Positions 54,392-63,604 of a stretch of DNA of 64,000 nucleotides are shown piece by piece. The notes beneath the pieces were generated by a model. The model was not told where the DNA came from and ran no database searches. It saw nothing but the letters and a program-made list of their open reading frames with translations. The position numbers and the translations under genes were made by a program. The DNA comes from Marinoscillum sp. MHG1-6. Its GTDB lineage: Bacteria; Bacteroidota; Bacteroidia; Cytophagales; Cyclobacteriaceae. The stretch lies in the NCBI RefSeq assembly GCF_024714475.1, contig NZ_JAMZMI010000004.1, positions 62,001-126,000 on the forward strand, read 5' to 3'. The stretch's first letter is position 1. Every line of letters starts with the position of its first letter.

Positions 54392-55027
54392 TCATTTTTG
54401 TGAGTCTTTCACTTCGCTCACCTTATCCCAAACGTATAAATCGATAATCGCCGCAAACCGGGCAAATATTTCCCTCACCGCCAGCTTGGTGGATAGGGTT
54501 TGTTTGTTATCCGCAGCAAAGGCTATGGCCTCAAGTCCCAGGTAATTGGCAATGAAAAGCGATCGATAACAGTGAAAATCCTGGGTCACTATGGTGATGC
54601 TCTTCTGACCAAAGACCTCTCTGGAGCGAACCATTGAATCCAGTGTACGCAAACCGGCGACATCCAATGTAATAGCTCCCGTAGGAACATTCCTTTCCAG
54701 AAGTGCATTATACATGTCCTTTGGTTCATTATAGTACTTCGTTCTGTTGTCACCACTGACGATGATGTGACTCACCTTACCGTGATGATACAATTCGGCA
54801 GCTGCGGCAATCCTTTCATGAAAGTATTGATTCGAATCACCTGAGGAAGTTCTCTTACTGGTTCCGAGGATTAGTGCCACCTTGTTTTGTGGCACATTAT
54901 TGATATTGTAATATACCTGATCTTCTGTGGAGATAATCACCCAGAAATTAATGCCCAGCACTAAAATCCCCACCGCAAAAACAGTGAAAATCAGGTATTT
55001 GAATACGCGAATGATAAGTCTAAACAA
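54392..55027 (-). CDS. SanA/YdcF-like DUF218 membrane protein
   Basis: 211 residues. Membrane helix at about 8-31 (YLIFTVFAVGILVLGINFWV), then a DUF218 domain: VALILGTSKR (about 50-59), HERIAAAAELYHHGKVSHII (about 70-89), VSGDNRTKYYNEPKDMYNAL (about 90-109) and IVTQDFHCYRSLFIANYLGL (about 146-166). E. coli SanA is linked to envelope barrier function. The start is TTG, as no nearby ATG precedes the membrane helix. It is 13 bases downstream of parC on the same strand, probably co-transcribed. Confidence 0.87.
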   Translation of the reverse strand: MFRLIIRVFKYLIFTVFAVGILVLGINFWVIISTEDQVYYNINNVPQNKVALILGTSKRTSSGDSNQYFHERIAAAAELYHHGKVSHIIVSGDNRTKYYNEPKDMYNALLERNVPTGAITLDVAGLRTLDSMVRSREVFGQKSITIVTQDFHCYRSLFIANYLGLEAIAFAADNKQTLSTKLAVREIFARFAAIIDLYVWDKVSEVKDSQK

Positions 55028-55040
55028 AATCCCTCAATCA

Positions 55041-57656
55041 CTAATCGTCCTTACTACTATCCCCGCCAAATAGTCCCAGCTGATTTTCCTCATCCTCCAC
55101 TTCATGACGAATGTTATCTTTCAGCGTTTCCAAATCCATCGGACCTTCTTCCGTATCCTTCTCCTGAACTGGTTGCTGCACTGCTCGTGGTGCAATTTCC
55201 GATACGGTCTGGATCGGGAACTTATTTCCTACGGCCTTCCACCCTTTCACGTCGATCATCTCTGACAGGTCGTACTCCTTCTTTTCCTTTTTTCGTCCAT
55301 CCTTATAGCTCACTTCAACAGGAGCACTATCAGCATTATTGGCATAATAAAGTTTGGATCCTTTAGCCTCACTTATAAATGCAAATCGTTTGTTAGCGGT
55401 AGTTGTTTCAATTTGAAAACGCTTGACGTAGACTGTCTTGGAATCACCGTCCATATAGACGGCATTGACCATTTTGTCCGGAGCAAATCTTGAAATACTC
55501 ACAATCTGGGCCGGTTCATACCTGTTCGTTAATTCAAATGAGGTCAACTCATATGAACCATCTTTGTAAAAGACGATGATATTATCTTCCGGCTGAAAAT
55601 TACCAAGGTGTTGTCCCCTGCTATCCGTATTCAGTCTTCCTACGACCTCATCATACCAAACATCAAGTCCACCAAGAGTCGAAACTCCGGCTGATTTGAA
55701 TTGAATTTTACGTACCGGGTATTTTGTCAGGATGTTTCCTCCTGCTCCTCTTCCCTTTATTTCTATTTCTGAAAAGTCGAAGTCAAATACCTTTTTTCGG
55801 GCTTTACTGGCCGCGGTAAGGTAGACCGTAATGGTCTCCGCTTCTCCATTTGGATTGGCCGAGAAATAAAGCACCTTAGAACCTTTAGTGCCCTTTGTTA
55901 AATCATATTCTCTATCCCTCGTTACCGATAGCACCTGGAACCGTTTGATCATGGTCCTTCCCGACTTTCCTTCGAGATAGATCAGGTTGTACACCATCCG
56001 CTCATCCCCCTTTTTGAAGACACCAACATGCAAAATATTTTTACCTACAAATACTTTGTCCTGTATCCTCGTCACCTGACAAATCCCGTCTTTTCGGAAG
56101 ACGATGATATCATCTATATCCGAGCAGTCACACACAAATTCATCCTTCTTCAAACCATAGCCTATAAATCCATCTTCTCGGTTGACATACAGTTTGGCAT
56201 TGTTTGCCGCTACTACTGTAGCTGATATGGTATCAAAGTTTGCGATCTCTGTCTTACGCTCTTTACCCTTTCCGTATTTATCAAGCAGGTTTTGATAATA
56301 GGTAATCGCATATTCGGTCAGGTTATTCAGGTGATGCTCAGTTTCTGCCAGCTCTTCCTCAAGCTTACGCATTAGTTCATCAGCTTTAAAGGCATCAAAC
56401 TTTGAAATACGCTTGATTCGAATCTCCGTCAGCTTGATGATATCATCCTGAACGATTTCACGATAAAATTGAGGTTTGTATGGGTCCAATCCCTTGTCAA
56501 TGGTCTCCAATACGGATTCCCAGGTCTCGCACTCCTCAATATCACGGTAGATTCTGTTCTCTATAAAGATTTTTTCAAGGGAAGAGAAAAGGATTTTCTC
56601 CATGAGTTCCCCTTTCTTAATCTCCAACTCCCGCTTAAGCAGTTCGACCGTCTGGTCTACCGACATCTTCAGGATTTCGGTAACCCCGAGGAACTTCGGC
56701 TTATCCTCGTGAATGATACAAGCATTTGGCGAGATTGACACTTCACAATCCGTGAAGGCATAAAGCGCGTCGATAGTAATATCCGGTGATACTCCCGGAG
56801 CCAGCTTAACTTGTATCTCTATTTCAGCAGCAGTATTGTCAATTACCTGCTTGATTTTGATCTTACCCTTGTCATTGGCCTTGATGATCGAATCTATGAG
56901 GGAAGTGGTGGTCGTACTGTAAGGAATGTCTTTAATAACGAGGGTCTTAGAGTCCATCTCCTCAATAGCAGCTCGTACTCGTATTTTACCCCCTCTTAGT
57001 CCATCGTTATAATCACTTACATCCACCTTTCCTCCGGTCAGGAAATCAGGGTAAAGTGTGACCTTTTTATTTTTCAGAATATTGATGGCCGCATGGATAA
57101 GCTCCACAAAATTGTGAGGCAATATCTTAGTCGAAAGCCCAACTGCGATACCTTCAACACCCTGTGCCAGAAGCAAAGGAAACTTAACAGGAAAAGTGAC
57201 GGGCTCCTTTTTCCTACCGTCATAAGATAGTTGCCAATCTGTAGTTTGAGGATTGTAAATAACCTCAAGGGCAAACTTCGAAAGTCTTGCTTCAATATAT
57301 CGGGCTGCAGCAGCACCATCCCCGGTTCTTACATCACCCCAGTTACCCTGCATATCAATGAGCAGGTCTTTTTGTCCCAGGTTAACAATGGCGTCAGAGA
57401 TAGAGGCATCACCATGAGGGTGATATTGCATGGTACTACCAATTATATTGGCCACTTTGTTAAAACGGCCATCATCCATTTCCTTCATGGCATGAAGAAT
57501 CCTTCGTTGTACCGGTTTAAAACCATCCTGAACCGCCGGAACCGCACGTTCCAGAATTACATAGGATGCATAGTCCAAAAACCAGCTTTCGTACATGCCT
57601 GAAACAGGCAGAACATCATGCAAACCATCTTCTTCATGTGTCAACTCTTCACTCAT
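55041..57656 (-). CDS. parC: DNA topoisomerase IV subunit A
   Basis: 871 residues. Breakage-reunion domain with catalytic Tyr120 (DGAAAARYIEARLSKFA), quinolone pocket HPHGDASISDAI (79-90) and a C-terminal pinwheel domain (about 510-800), ending in an acidic tail. With ParE it decatenates daughter chromosomes. The position equal to E. coli Ser80 is Ala84, as often in Bacteroidota ParC. ATG start. It is separated from parE by three genes but on the same strand. The upstream SatD-like gene ends in a terminator, so parC has its own promoter. Confidence 0.95.
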   Translation of the reverse strand: MSEELTHEEDGLHDVLPVSGMYESWFLDYASYVILERAVPAVQDGFKPVQRRILHAMKEMDDGRFNKVANIIGSTMQYHPHGDASISDAIVNLGQKDLLIDMQGNWGDVRTGDGAAAARYIEARLSKFALEVIYNPQTTDWQLSYDGRKKEPVTFPVKFPLLLAQGVEGIAVGLSTKILPHNFVELIHAAINILKNKKVTLYPDFLTGGKVDVSDYNDGLRGGKIRVRAAIEEMDSKTLVIKDIPYSTTTTSLIDSIIKANDKGKIKIKQVIDNTAAEIEIQVKLAPGVSPDITIDALYAFTDCEVSISPNACIIHEDKPKFLGVTEILKMSVDQTVELLKRELEIKKGELMEKILFSSLEKIFIENRIYRDIEECETWESVLETIDKGLDPYKPQFYREIVQDDIIKLTEIRIKRISKFDAFKADELMRKLEEELAETEHHLNNLTEYAITYYQNLLDKYGKGKERKTEIANFDTISATVVAANNAKLYVNREDGFIGYGLKKDEFVCDCSDIDDIIVFRKDGICQVTRIQDKVFVGKNILHVGVFKKGDERMVYNLIYLEGKSGRTMIKRFQVLSVTRDREYDLTKGTKGSKVLYFSANPNGEAETITVYLTAASKARKKVFDFDFSEIEIKGRGAGGNILTKYPVRKIQFKSAGVSTLGGLDVWYDEVVGRLNTDSRGQHLGNFQPEDNIIVFYKDGSYELTSFELTNRYEPAQIVSISRFAPDKMVNAVYMDGDSKTVYVKRFQIETTTANKRFAFISEAKGSKLYYANNADSAPVEVSYKDGRKKEKKEYDLSEMIDVKGWKAVGNKFPIQTVSEIAPRAVQQPVQEKDTEEGPMDLETLKDNIRHEVEDEENQLGLFGGDSSKDD

Positions 57657-57691
57657 TGCTTATTCTATGGGTTGATTAGGTGTTTAATGTT

Positions 57692-57721
57692 CAAAAAAAT
57701 ATTGTGGTAGGTAGACCACAA
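57692..57721 (-). terminator. intrinsic terminator of the SatD-like gene
   Basis: On the minus strand TTGTGGT (57721-57715), loop CTACCT, ACCACAA (57708-57702), then TATTTTTTTG. It starts two bases after the SatD-like stop and lies before parC, so transcription from upstream should mostly end here. Confidence 0.8.
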
Positions 57722-57722
57722 A

Positions 57723-58331
57723 TCACGCAAGACTTAGAATCATTGATTTGAGCGCATGATACTCGCGTATATTCAGGCTTCTTTCCCTTCTCCAAACGGA
57801 GGTATCATCCTTACCAAGAGATTTGGCTACTTCCTTGTAGTCCATACCTTTCAAAAACAAACTTACTTCCTGCCTGTCTTTTGGTTTCCAAAAATCAACA
57901 AAATGTTGGTAGATAAACATAGAAGACATCAGGAGTTTCTCAGTTTTTTTACTCTTTATTTTAAAATCAAATCTTCGATCTGCCTTTTTGTGACTGTCTA
58001 AGATTTTTCTGGCATCCTTCAGGCCTTCCGCACGATCATCTGCCCAATCAACCTGCAGTTCAATATCTCCCTGATAGATTACGTAACTGAGCTTGAATGC
58101 CACTTCTAATTCCACCATCATCTCCTCCAATTCAAATACGACCTGAAGTGCCTTTTTGAGGTTTTGAGTGGTTCCCTGAATCGCATTGTTCCTGGTGATG
58201 GTCAAAGGAGACTTGATCTTGTCCTGATTGGAAGTATTAATAATGTTCACCAACCCCTTCATATCCAAAATCAATCGATTGGGGTCTTTTTCTGTACTTC
58301 TGATGACATTAGCCATTAAAACAATCTCCAT
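57723..58331 (-). CDS. SatD-like protein with C-terminal helix-turn-helix
   Basis: 202 residues from ATG 58331 (a GTG six codons upstream is possible). The opening MEIVLMANVIRSTEKDPNRL has the plan of SatD family proteins, which begin with a beta strand, Met-Gly/Ala-Asp/Asn and a short basic helix. ITRNNAIQGTTQ replaces the usual GDEFQGL motif, so a binding site has changed. The last 60 residues (VSLFLKGMDYKEVAKSLGKD ... VWRRERSLNIREYHALKSMI) form an HTH. DNA binding and a regulatory role are inferred. Minus-strand -7 box TTTATTTG at 58367-58360. Confidence 0.72.
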   Translation of the reverse strand: MEIVLMANVIRSTEKDPNRLILDMKGLVNIINTSNQDKIKSPLTITRNNAIQGTTQNLKKALQVVFELEEMMVELEVAFKLSYVIYQGDIELQVDWADDRAEGLKDARKILDSHKKADRRFDFKIKSKKTEKLLMSSMFIYQHFVDFWKPKDRQEVSLFLKGMDYKEVAKSLGKDDTSVWRRERSLNIREYHALKSMILSLA

Positions 58332-58359
58332 ATTCTCTACCTCTAACACATTTTTATTG

Positions 58360-58367
58360 CAAATAAA
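58360..58367 (-). promoter_or_regulatory. putative -7 box TTTATTTG of the SatD-like gene
   Basis: One mismatch to TAnnTTTG on the minus strand, 28 bases before the ATG at 58331. Confidence 0.4.
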
Positions 58368-58389
58368 TTACAATAAACACTCATCTCTA

Positions 58390-59370
58390 CTATTGTTTTA
58401 ATATTCTTTTTAGGTCCTTTTCATTCACCGTCAATATGCCGTTGTCAATCAGGCGAGGAGTCAGCGTACGCCAGTTTTTATCCTTATTAAAAATGTCTTT
58501 AAACATGGGAAGCGCTTCTTCCAATTGTCCAATATTCGCAAGGTTGATGGCATGCCAGTATTTCATTTCCAAATTATCAGGAAACATTGATTCTGCACTG
58601 CTGTAAAGCTCGCTCGCCAATTCAAAATCACCTTCCTCAACAGCCACATCCCCTTCATTCATAAATTCATAGGCTTTGTGGACTTTCAAGAGCCTTCTGA
58701 GCTCTTTCAACGGCTCTTCATGGTCATCTACTCTTAAATCCACTTTTGTGTCCTTCCAGCTCTTTCCGGTAGACGCTCCTGACACCACCAAAATGGCTGC
58801 CGATTGCTTTCCTCTAATATCTCCACCCACGGACTGGGCGGCTTCGAGCGCAACCATCATTCGCTCTGCCAATGAACCACTGGCATGCTCAAAAGCTTCG
58901 GCCATGGCGGGCCACACTTTATCATTCATCATCAAATTGGCCTGAACTGCATAGTTCTCTCCCACTATACCGCCTGCCTCCGCAATGTTCTTAGCCCCGG
59001 TATGATTTGCAGCCATGCCATTCGCATCAACAACAGCCACTTGTCTGAACTCCCTTCCTTCGTCAGCTATCAGCATCGCTTTCAGCGTCTGCTCAGCATT
59101 CAGTCCCGACTTAAGTAGTGCCAAACCCTGGGGCCCGAAAGCGGGGTTAGCTAAAGATTGCGTAGCAATAGCACCTACTCCGGGTTCTGCCCACGTCACA
59201 ATGGTCCCGACAGAAAACCAATGTGATTGTACCGCCACCCCCATATCACCCGTCTCAGGATCATAGGCAACAATCGAATAAGTATGAACAAGTGGACTGT
59301 CTTTACTGTACTGCGCGCTCAGACTCATGGCTGCGCATATGCCTAAAGCAAAAATCAATATCCTATTCAT
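58390..59370 (-). CDS. exported DUF1028 protein with TPR-like tail
   Basis: 326 residues from ATG 59370. Signal peptide at about 1-20 (ILIFALGICAAMSLSAQ). DUF1028 domain at about 28-215: HTYSIVAYDPETGDMGVAVQ, WAEPGVGAIATQSLANPAFG (about 60-80) and MVALEAAQSVGGDIRGKQSA (about 172-192). It looks like an Ntn-hydrolase fold. The C-terminal part (about 235-326) has TPR-like helices (EGDFELASELYSSAESMFPD). Substrate unknown. The start overlaps the lipoprotein hydrolase stop by eight bases, so the two are coupled. Confidence 0.85.
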   Translation of the reverse strand: MNRILIFALGICAAMSLSAQYSKDSPLVHTYSIVAYDPETGDMGVAVQSHWFSVGTIVTWAEPGVGAIATQSLANPAFGPQGLALLKSGLNAEQTLKAMLIADEGREFRQVAVVDANGMAANHTGAKNIAEAGGIVGENYAVQANLMMNDKVWPAMAEAFEHASGSLAERMMVALEAAQSVGGDIRGKQSAAILVVSGASTGKSWKDTKVDLRVDDHEEPLKELRRLLKVHKAYEFMNEGDVAVEEGDFELASELYSSAESMFPDNLEMKYWHAINLANIGQLEEALPMFKDIFNKDKNWRTLTPRLIDNGILTVNEKDLKRILKQ

Positions 59371-60595
59371 ATGCAATTGCAATTAAAGTGGACGTAAATC
59401 CCTCTATATAAGGAACAACCCCCGTACTATGAGTTCCGCTATCCAGCGTCGTTAAGGTCACGACAGAGGTGGAAGCGCCAATGTCAATAAACTGATCATA
59501 AACATCTCTCGAGTTTTGATAGGGCACGGTAATGTCCGCATCACCATGATACATAAAAACAGGTTTGGACGGAACCCAATTGATGGGACTATTATCGGCA
59601 TATGCCTGTTTAATCAATTGAAATTTGGCCTCATTTGGATTGTTGAGATATGCCGAATTAACCAGGACAGCAACTGTGTCATTAAGAAAATCATTGATCT
59701 CCTGTCCGGTATACGATCCATCTAAAACATCGGGGATTAAACTGGCATAGGGTTCATTGAACACATCTGATAGTGTCAATTCAGTCCAATCATAATAATC
59801 CACATAAGCATTGGCTACGTACGCCAAATAGAACGGCTGATCATAAACTTCCTGCTCAAAAAAGTAGTCCTCCATCCCTTGAATATCATAGCCACCCGCG
59901 GCAGGAAATGAGGCTCGCAGATCAAAATAATCTATTCCATTCTCCTCAATCCATTTGTGTGTACTCATCGTAGAAAAACCGCCCTGACTATATCCCGCCA
60001 GATAAAGATGGTTACTCGTACCAATTGCTAATTCGTCTGCTACCAGTTTGGCTGCATAAATACCATCAACCGATGCCGTAGCAGTAATCTCCTGAACGTA
60101 ATAAGGGTGATAATACGTCGCCGAGGCACCAAAGCCAACCAGGTCCGGAGCCACCACAACTATGCCCATACCTGCTAATGCGGATAGTAATCTGACGGTA
60201 TTGTTGCTTGCTGATAAATTGGAAAAAGCTTCCGCATCCGAGCCAATGGTGCCATGCGAAAAACAAACAGTGGGAGCATTGCCGGGAACACCTTTAGGCA
60301 TAAAAACCTTTCCGGACACAGTGATTATTTCTCCTTTATAATCTGTTCGGTATTCTAAATTGTAGACATCCACATCATAAAGCAATCGCTCCTCAGCAGG
60401 AAGATCCAGCTCTGCAATTCCGACGAAAGTCCGCAATTCTGGAGCTCCCCAAATCCCTACCAGTTCATAATCAACAAGAATCTCCTTGCTGATCTGAACT
60501 TCCTTCTCTCCGTCAGAAGAACAGGAATAGAAGATCACCAACAAAGTGAGGAATACCAGACTCCTCATTTTACGTAAGGTTTGAATAAAGAACAT
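59363..60595 (-). CDS. lipoprotein alpha/beta hydrolase (secretory-lipase-like)
   Basis: 410 residues from ATG 60595; a second ATG at codon 10 gives a typical lipoprotein signal (MRSLVFLTLLVIFYSC, Cys25). The alpha/beta-hydrolase elements are CFSHGTIGSD (about 111-120), nucleophile GYSQGG (about 205), Asp in YHGDADITVPYQNS (about 348-362) and His in DSGTHSTGVVPYIEG (about 385-400). The plan resembles secretory lipases or prolyl-like peptidases. It probably acts on an ester or peptide at the cell surface. Follows parE by 13 bases; DUF1028 is translated in overlap. Confidence 0.87.
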   Translation of the reverse strand: MFFIQTLRKMRSLVFLTLLVIFYSCSSDGEKEVQISKEILVDYELVGIWGAPELRTFVGIAELDLPAEERLLYDVDVYNLEYRTDYKGEIITVSGKVFMPKGVPGNAPTVCFSHGTIGSDAEAFSNLSASNNTVRLLSALAGMGIVVVAPDLVGFGASATYYHPYYVQEITATASVDGIYAAKLVADELAIGTSNHLYLAGYSQGGFSTMSTHKWIEENGIDYFDLRASFPAAGGYDIQGMEDYFFEQEVYDQPFYLAYVANAYVDYYDWTELTLSDVFNEPYASLIPDVLDGSYTGQEINDFLNDTVAVLVNSAYLNNPNEAKFQLIKQAYADNSPINWVPSKPVFMYHGDADITVPYQNSRDVYDQFIDIGASTSVVTLTTLDSGTHSTGVVPYIEGFTSTLIAIAYE

Positions 60596-60608
60596 GAGCG
60601 CTGCTTTT

Positions 60609-62471
60609 TTAAGCTACCTCTTTCTCCACCAGATCCTTCTCTACTTTTAGCTTGTTAATAATAAACTCTTGTCTGTCCGGAGTGTTTTTCCCCATATAGA
60701 ATCCAAGCAAATCCTTGATCTTGGTATCCTTATGTAGAATCACCGGCTCCAATCGGATGTCTTCTCCGATAAACCCACCGAACTCACTTGGTGAGATTTC
60801 TCCCAGTCCCTTAAATCTTGTGATTTCCGGTTTGTTACCCAGTTCGTTTACCGCAGCCTGCTTTTCAGCTTCGCTGTAGCAATAAATCGTCTTTTTCTTA
60901 TTTCTTACCCGGAAAAGCGGTGTCTCCAGAATATAAACGTGGTTATTACGAACCAGTTCAGGAAAGAACTGCAAGAAATAGGTCAAAAGCAATAACCTGA
61001 TGTGCATTCCATCTACATCAGCATCCGTTGCAATGACAATCTTACGATACCTCAATCCGTCCAACCCGTCTTCAATGTTGAGGGCGTGTTGAAGAAGGTT
61101 AAACTCCTCATTCTCGTAAACCACCTTTTTCGTCTGTCCAAAACAGTTGAACGGTTTACCTCTCAAACTGAATACGGCCTGCGTCTGTACATTTCTTGAT
61201 TTGGTGATTGATCCACTGGCTGAGTCCCCCTCAGTAATAAAGATCATGCTCTCCTCTTTCTTCTCTTCGTCGCCCTTCTTATCGTTATAGTGTACGCGGC
61301 AATCCCTCAGCTTTTTATTGTGAAGATTCGCCTTTTTTGCCCTCTCATTCGCCAGCTTTTTAATCCCGGCTATTTCTTTTCGCTCTCGTTCCGATTGTAA
61401 AATCCGCTTCAATAACGCATCGGCCGCTTCGGAGTTTCTATGGAGATAATTGTCAAGCTCCGTTTTAACAAAGTCATTGATAAAAGTCCTCATCGTAGGT
61501 CCATTCGGGCCTACATTTTGTGAACCTAATTTAGTTTTGGTCTGACTCTCAAAAACAGGTTCCTGCACTCGCACTGCAATAGCACCTACGATAGAAGCTC
61601 TCACATCGGAGGCATCAAAATCCTTTTTGTAGTAATCCCTAACTGTCTTAACCACAGCCTCTCTAAATGCCGCCAAGTGGGTACCCCCATGGGTGGTATT
61701 CTGGCCGTTCACGAAAGAGTAATACTCTTCACCATATTGGTTCGCATGGGTCATCGCTAGCTCAATATCATTTCCTTTCAGATGTATGATTGGATAGCGA
61801 ATGGACTCTTCATCACATTTTCTCTTGAGTAGATCAAGCAAACCTTTTTCAGAATGGTATTTCTGACCATTGAAGTTGATCGTCAGCCCCGCATTCAGAA
61901 AGGCATAATTCCAAAGCAGGTTATCCAGATACTCCGGAATGAAATGATAATGCTTGAATATGGTATCATCCGGTTCGAACATGATCGAGGTGCCATTTCT
62001 TTCTGAAGTCTTTTCAAGCTTCGCATCATTGATCAGCTCCCCTCTCTTAAATTCAGCTACTTTGGTTTCACCTTCTCTATAGGACTGAACTTTGAAATAC
62101 GTACTCAATGCGTTCACGGCTTTGGTACCAACCCCATTCAAACCAACTGATTTTTGGAAGGCTCCTGAATCATATTTGCCACCGGTATTGATCTTGGAAA
62201 CACAATCAACCACCTTTCCCAAAGGAATCCCTCTTCCGAAGTCCCTTACTTCTACCCTACTTTCTGTTACTTTGATATTGATGGTCTTTCCATAGCCCAT
62301 CATGTGCTCATCGATACAGTTATCAATAATCTCTTTCACTAACACATAGATACCATCATCATGTGCTGAACCATCGCCAAGTTTACCAATGTACATTCCA
62401 GGTCTCAACCTGATATGCTCTTTCCAATCAAGGGATTTAATACTGTCCTCAGTATATTGAACGTCTGCCAT
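60609..62471 (-). CDS. parE: DNA topoisomerase IV subunit B
   Basis: 620 residues. GHKL ATPase: [18 protein letters not shown] (about 46-63), DFGRGIPLG (about 77-85), [14 protein letters not shown] (about 109-122); transducer domain; Toprim with EGDSASGS (about 412-419) and [10 protein letters not shown] (about 475-484); C-terminal [11 protein letters not shown]-type motif ([15 protein letters not shown]). With ParC it forms topoisomerase IV. ATG start. The downstream lipoprotein hydrolase is 13 bases away. Confidence 0.95.
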   Translation of the reverse strand: MADVQYTEDSIKSLDWKEHIRLRPGMYIGKLGDGSAHDDGIYVLVKEIIDNCIDEHMMGYGKTINIKVTESRVEVRDFGRGIPLGKVVDCVSKINTGGKYDSGAFQKSVGLNGVGTKAVNALSTYFKVQSYREGETKVAEFKRGELINDAKLEKTSERNGTSIMFEPDDTIFKHYHFIPEYLDNLLWNYAFLNAGLTINFNGQKYHSEKGLLDLLKRKCDEESIRYPIIHLKGNDIELAMTHANQYGEEYYSFVNGQNTTHGGTHLAAFREAVVKTVRDYYKKDFDASDVRASIVGAIAVRVQEPVFESQTKTKLGSQNVGPNGPTMRTFINDFVKTELDNYLHRNSEAADALLKRILQSERERKEIAGIKKLANERAKKANLHNKKLRDCRVHYNDKKGDEEKKEESMIFITEGDSASGSITKSRNVQTQAVFSLRGKPFNCFGQTKKVVYENEEFNLLQHALNIEDGLDGLRYRKIVIATDADVDGMHIRLLLLTYFLQFFPELVRNNHVYILETPLFRVRNKKKTIYCYSEAEKQAAVNELGNKPEITRFKGLGEISPSEFGGFIGEDIRLEPVILHKDTKIKDLLGFYMGKNTPDRQEFIINKLKVEKDLVEKEVA

Positions 62472-62612
62472 TCTATTAAAAATGATTTTGAGTTAGACCC
62501 GGAATCGGGTTTCAGAATCGGAATTTATACAAAAAATCACTGACTCAAAGCGCAACTTTTCCACACACTATTGAGAAAGTAATTGAAGCGAAAAACAATA
62601 ATCAATTGTTTA

Positions 62613-63044
62613 TCAGGTTGTTTTCGACTTATTAACGATGGAAAAAACTAATCCAATAGTCCAGCCAAATATTAATAAGGGTCCAAGGTAATTGAGGTAG
62701 CCGTATGCTCCTGCCTCAAAATGTTGCGGATTGTTCATTACTCCTACATAACCAACCAGAAAGGCCAGGTAAAGATTCAGGACTACTGAAAACCCTTTGA
62801 TCCAACTTTTGATCTCATCTGAGGAGATAACAGGGAATAACATTCTTTCTACTGTATAGCTGAATATATTTACCACTACACAAATGATCATCATACCATA
62901 GAAGAAGTACTCCTTATGAAGCGACCAACCCGTCTCTTCGGGGTTGATATTTACCATGACCGGTAAAAGTGCATATACAAATAACAGGGTGGCCAGAAAC
63001 ACAATAGATGAAATAACCTTGAGTACATTAATCGCTTTGATCAT
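62613..63044 (-). CDS. four-helix membrane protein of unknown function
   Basis: 143 residues with predicted membrane helices at about 8-28 (VISSIVFLATLLFVYALLPV), 48-66 (YGMMIICVVVNIFSYTV), 87-104 (FSVVLNLYLAFLVGYVGV) and 120-138 (GPLLIFGWTIGLVFSIV). The extracytoplasmic loop NINPEETGWSLHKEYFF is conserved-looking. I do not recognise the family. It diverges from the sigma-factor gene, 80 bases apart. Leader of parE downstream holds a short hairpin (ACCCG/CGGGT, 62498-62511) without a T run. Confidence 0.72.
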   Translation of the reverse strand: MIKAINVLKVISSIVFLATLLFVYALLPVMVNINPEETGWSLHKEYFFYGMMIICVVVNIFSYTVERMLFPVISSDEIKSWIKGFSVVLNLYLAFLVGYVGVMNNPQHFEAGAYGYLNYLGPLLIFGWTIGLVFSIVNKSKTT

Positions 63045-63124
63045 AATTTTTATAATTCCCTGTAATTTTCAACAACACAATAAATACTAACAAGGCAAAA
63101 TTAGATACACCGCCGATAATCATC

Positions 63125-63604
63125 GTGACAGAATCAGAATTTATTAAAGCTATTCAGGCTCATGCTGCCATCATCCACAAAATCACCTATTTGTATTTGG
63201 ACAATGCAGAAGATCGTCGGGACATGATGCAGGAAATCCATCTTCAGGCCTGGAAATCTATCCACGGGTTTCGTGGTGATGCCCGGTTCTCTACTTGGCT
63301 CTATCGGATTGGGCTGAATACTATCTTCTCCTATCGTCGAAAAAAGCGCATAGAGGTTGACTCACTAGAGGATAGAGATTTTTCCTTTGAAAGTCCTGCG
63401 ATCTCTGATGAAGCGGACCGATTAATGAGAGCAATCAAGGCTCTTTCAGACGTAGATAAGACCATTATTACCCTACATCTGGAGGATTTTGATAATGGTG
63501 AGATAGCTGAAATGACCGGACTAACCAAAAACAATGTTGGTGTAAAACTCCATCGAATCAAGGACAACCTTAAAAAGAAATTAAACCCTGAAAACAATGA
63601 ATGA
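63125..63604 (+). CDS. ECF-type RNA polymerase sigma factor
   Basis: 159 residues from a GTG start at 63125. Sigma region 2 is at about 15-75 (RRDMMQEIHLQAWKSIHGFR ... WLYRIGLNTIFSYRRKKR, with -10 contacts) and region 4 at about 103-155 (LSDVDKTIITLHLEDFDNGE ... GLTKNNVGVKLHRIKDNLKK), an HTH that binds -35 DNA. It directs RNA polymerase to a small regulon; the target is unknown. The next gene begins eight bases before its stop. Confidence 0.92.
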   Translation: MTESEFIKAIQAHAAIIHKITYLYLDNAEDRRDMMQEIHLQAWKSIHGFRGDARFSTWLYRIGLNTIFSYRRKKRIEVDSLEDRDFSFESPAISDEADRLMRAIKALSDVDKTIITLHLEDFDNGEIAEMTGLTKNNVGVKLHRIKDNLKKKLNPENNE

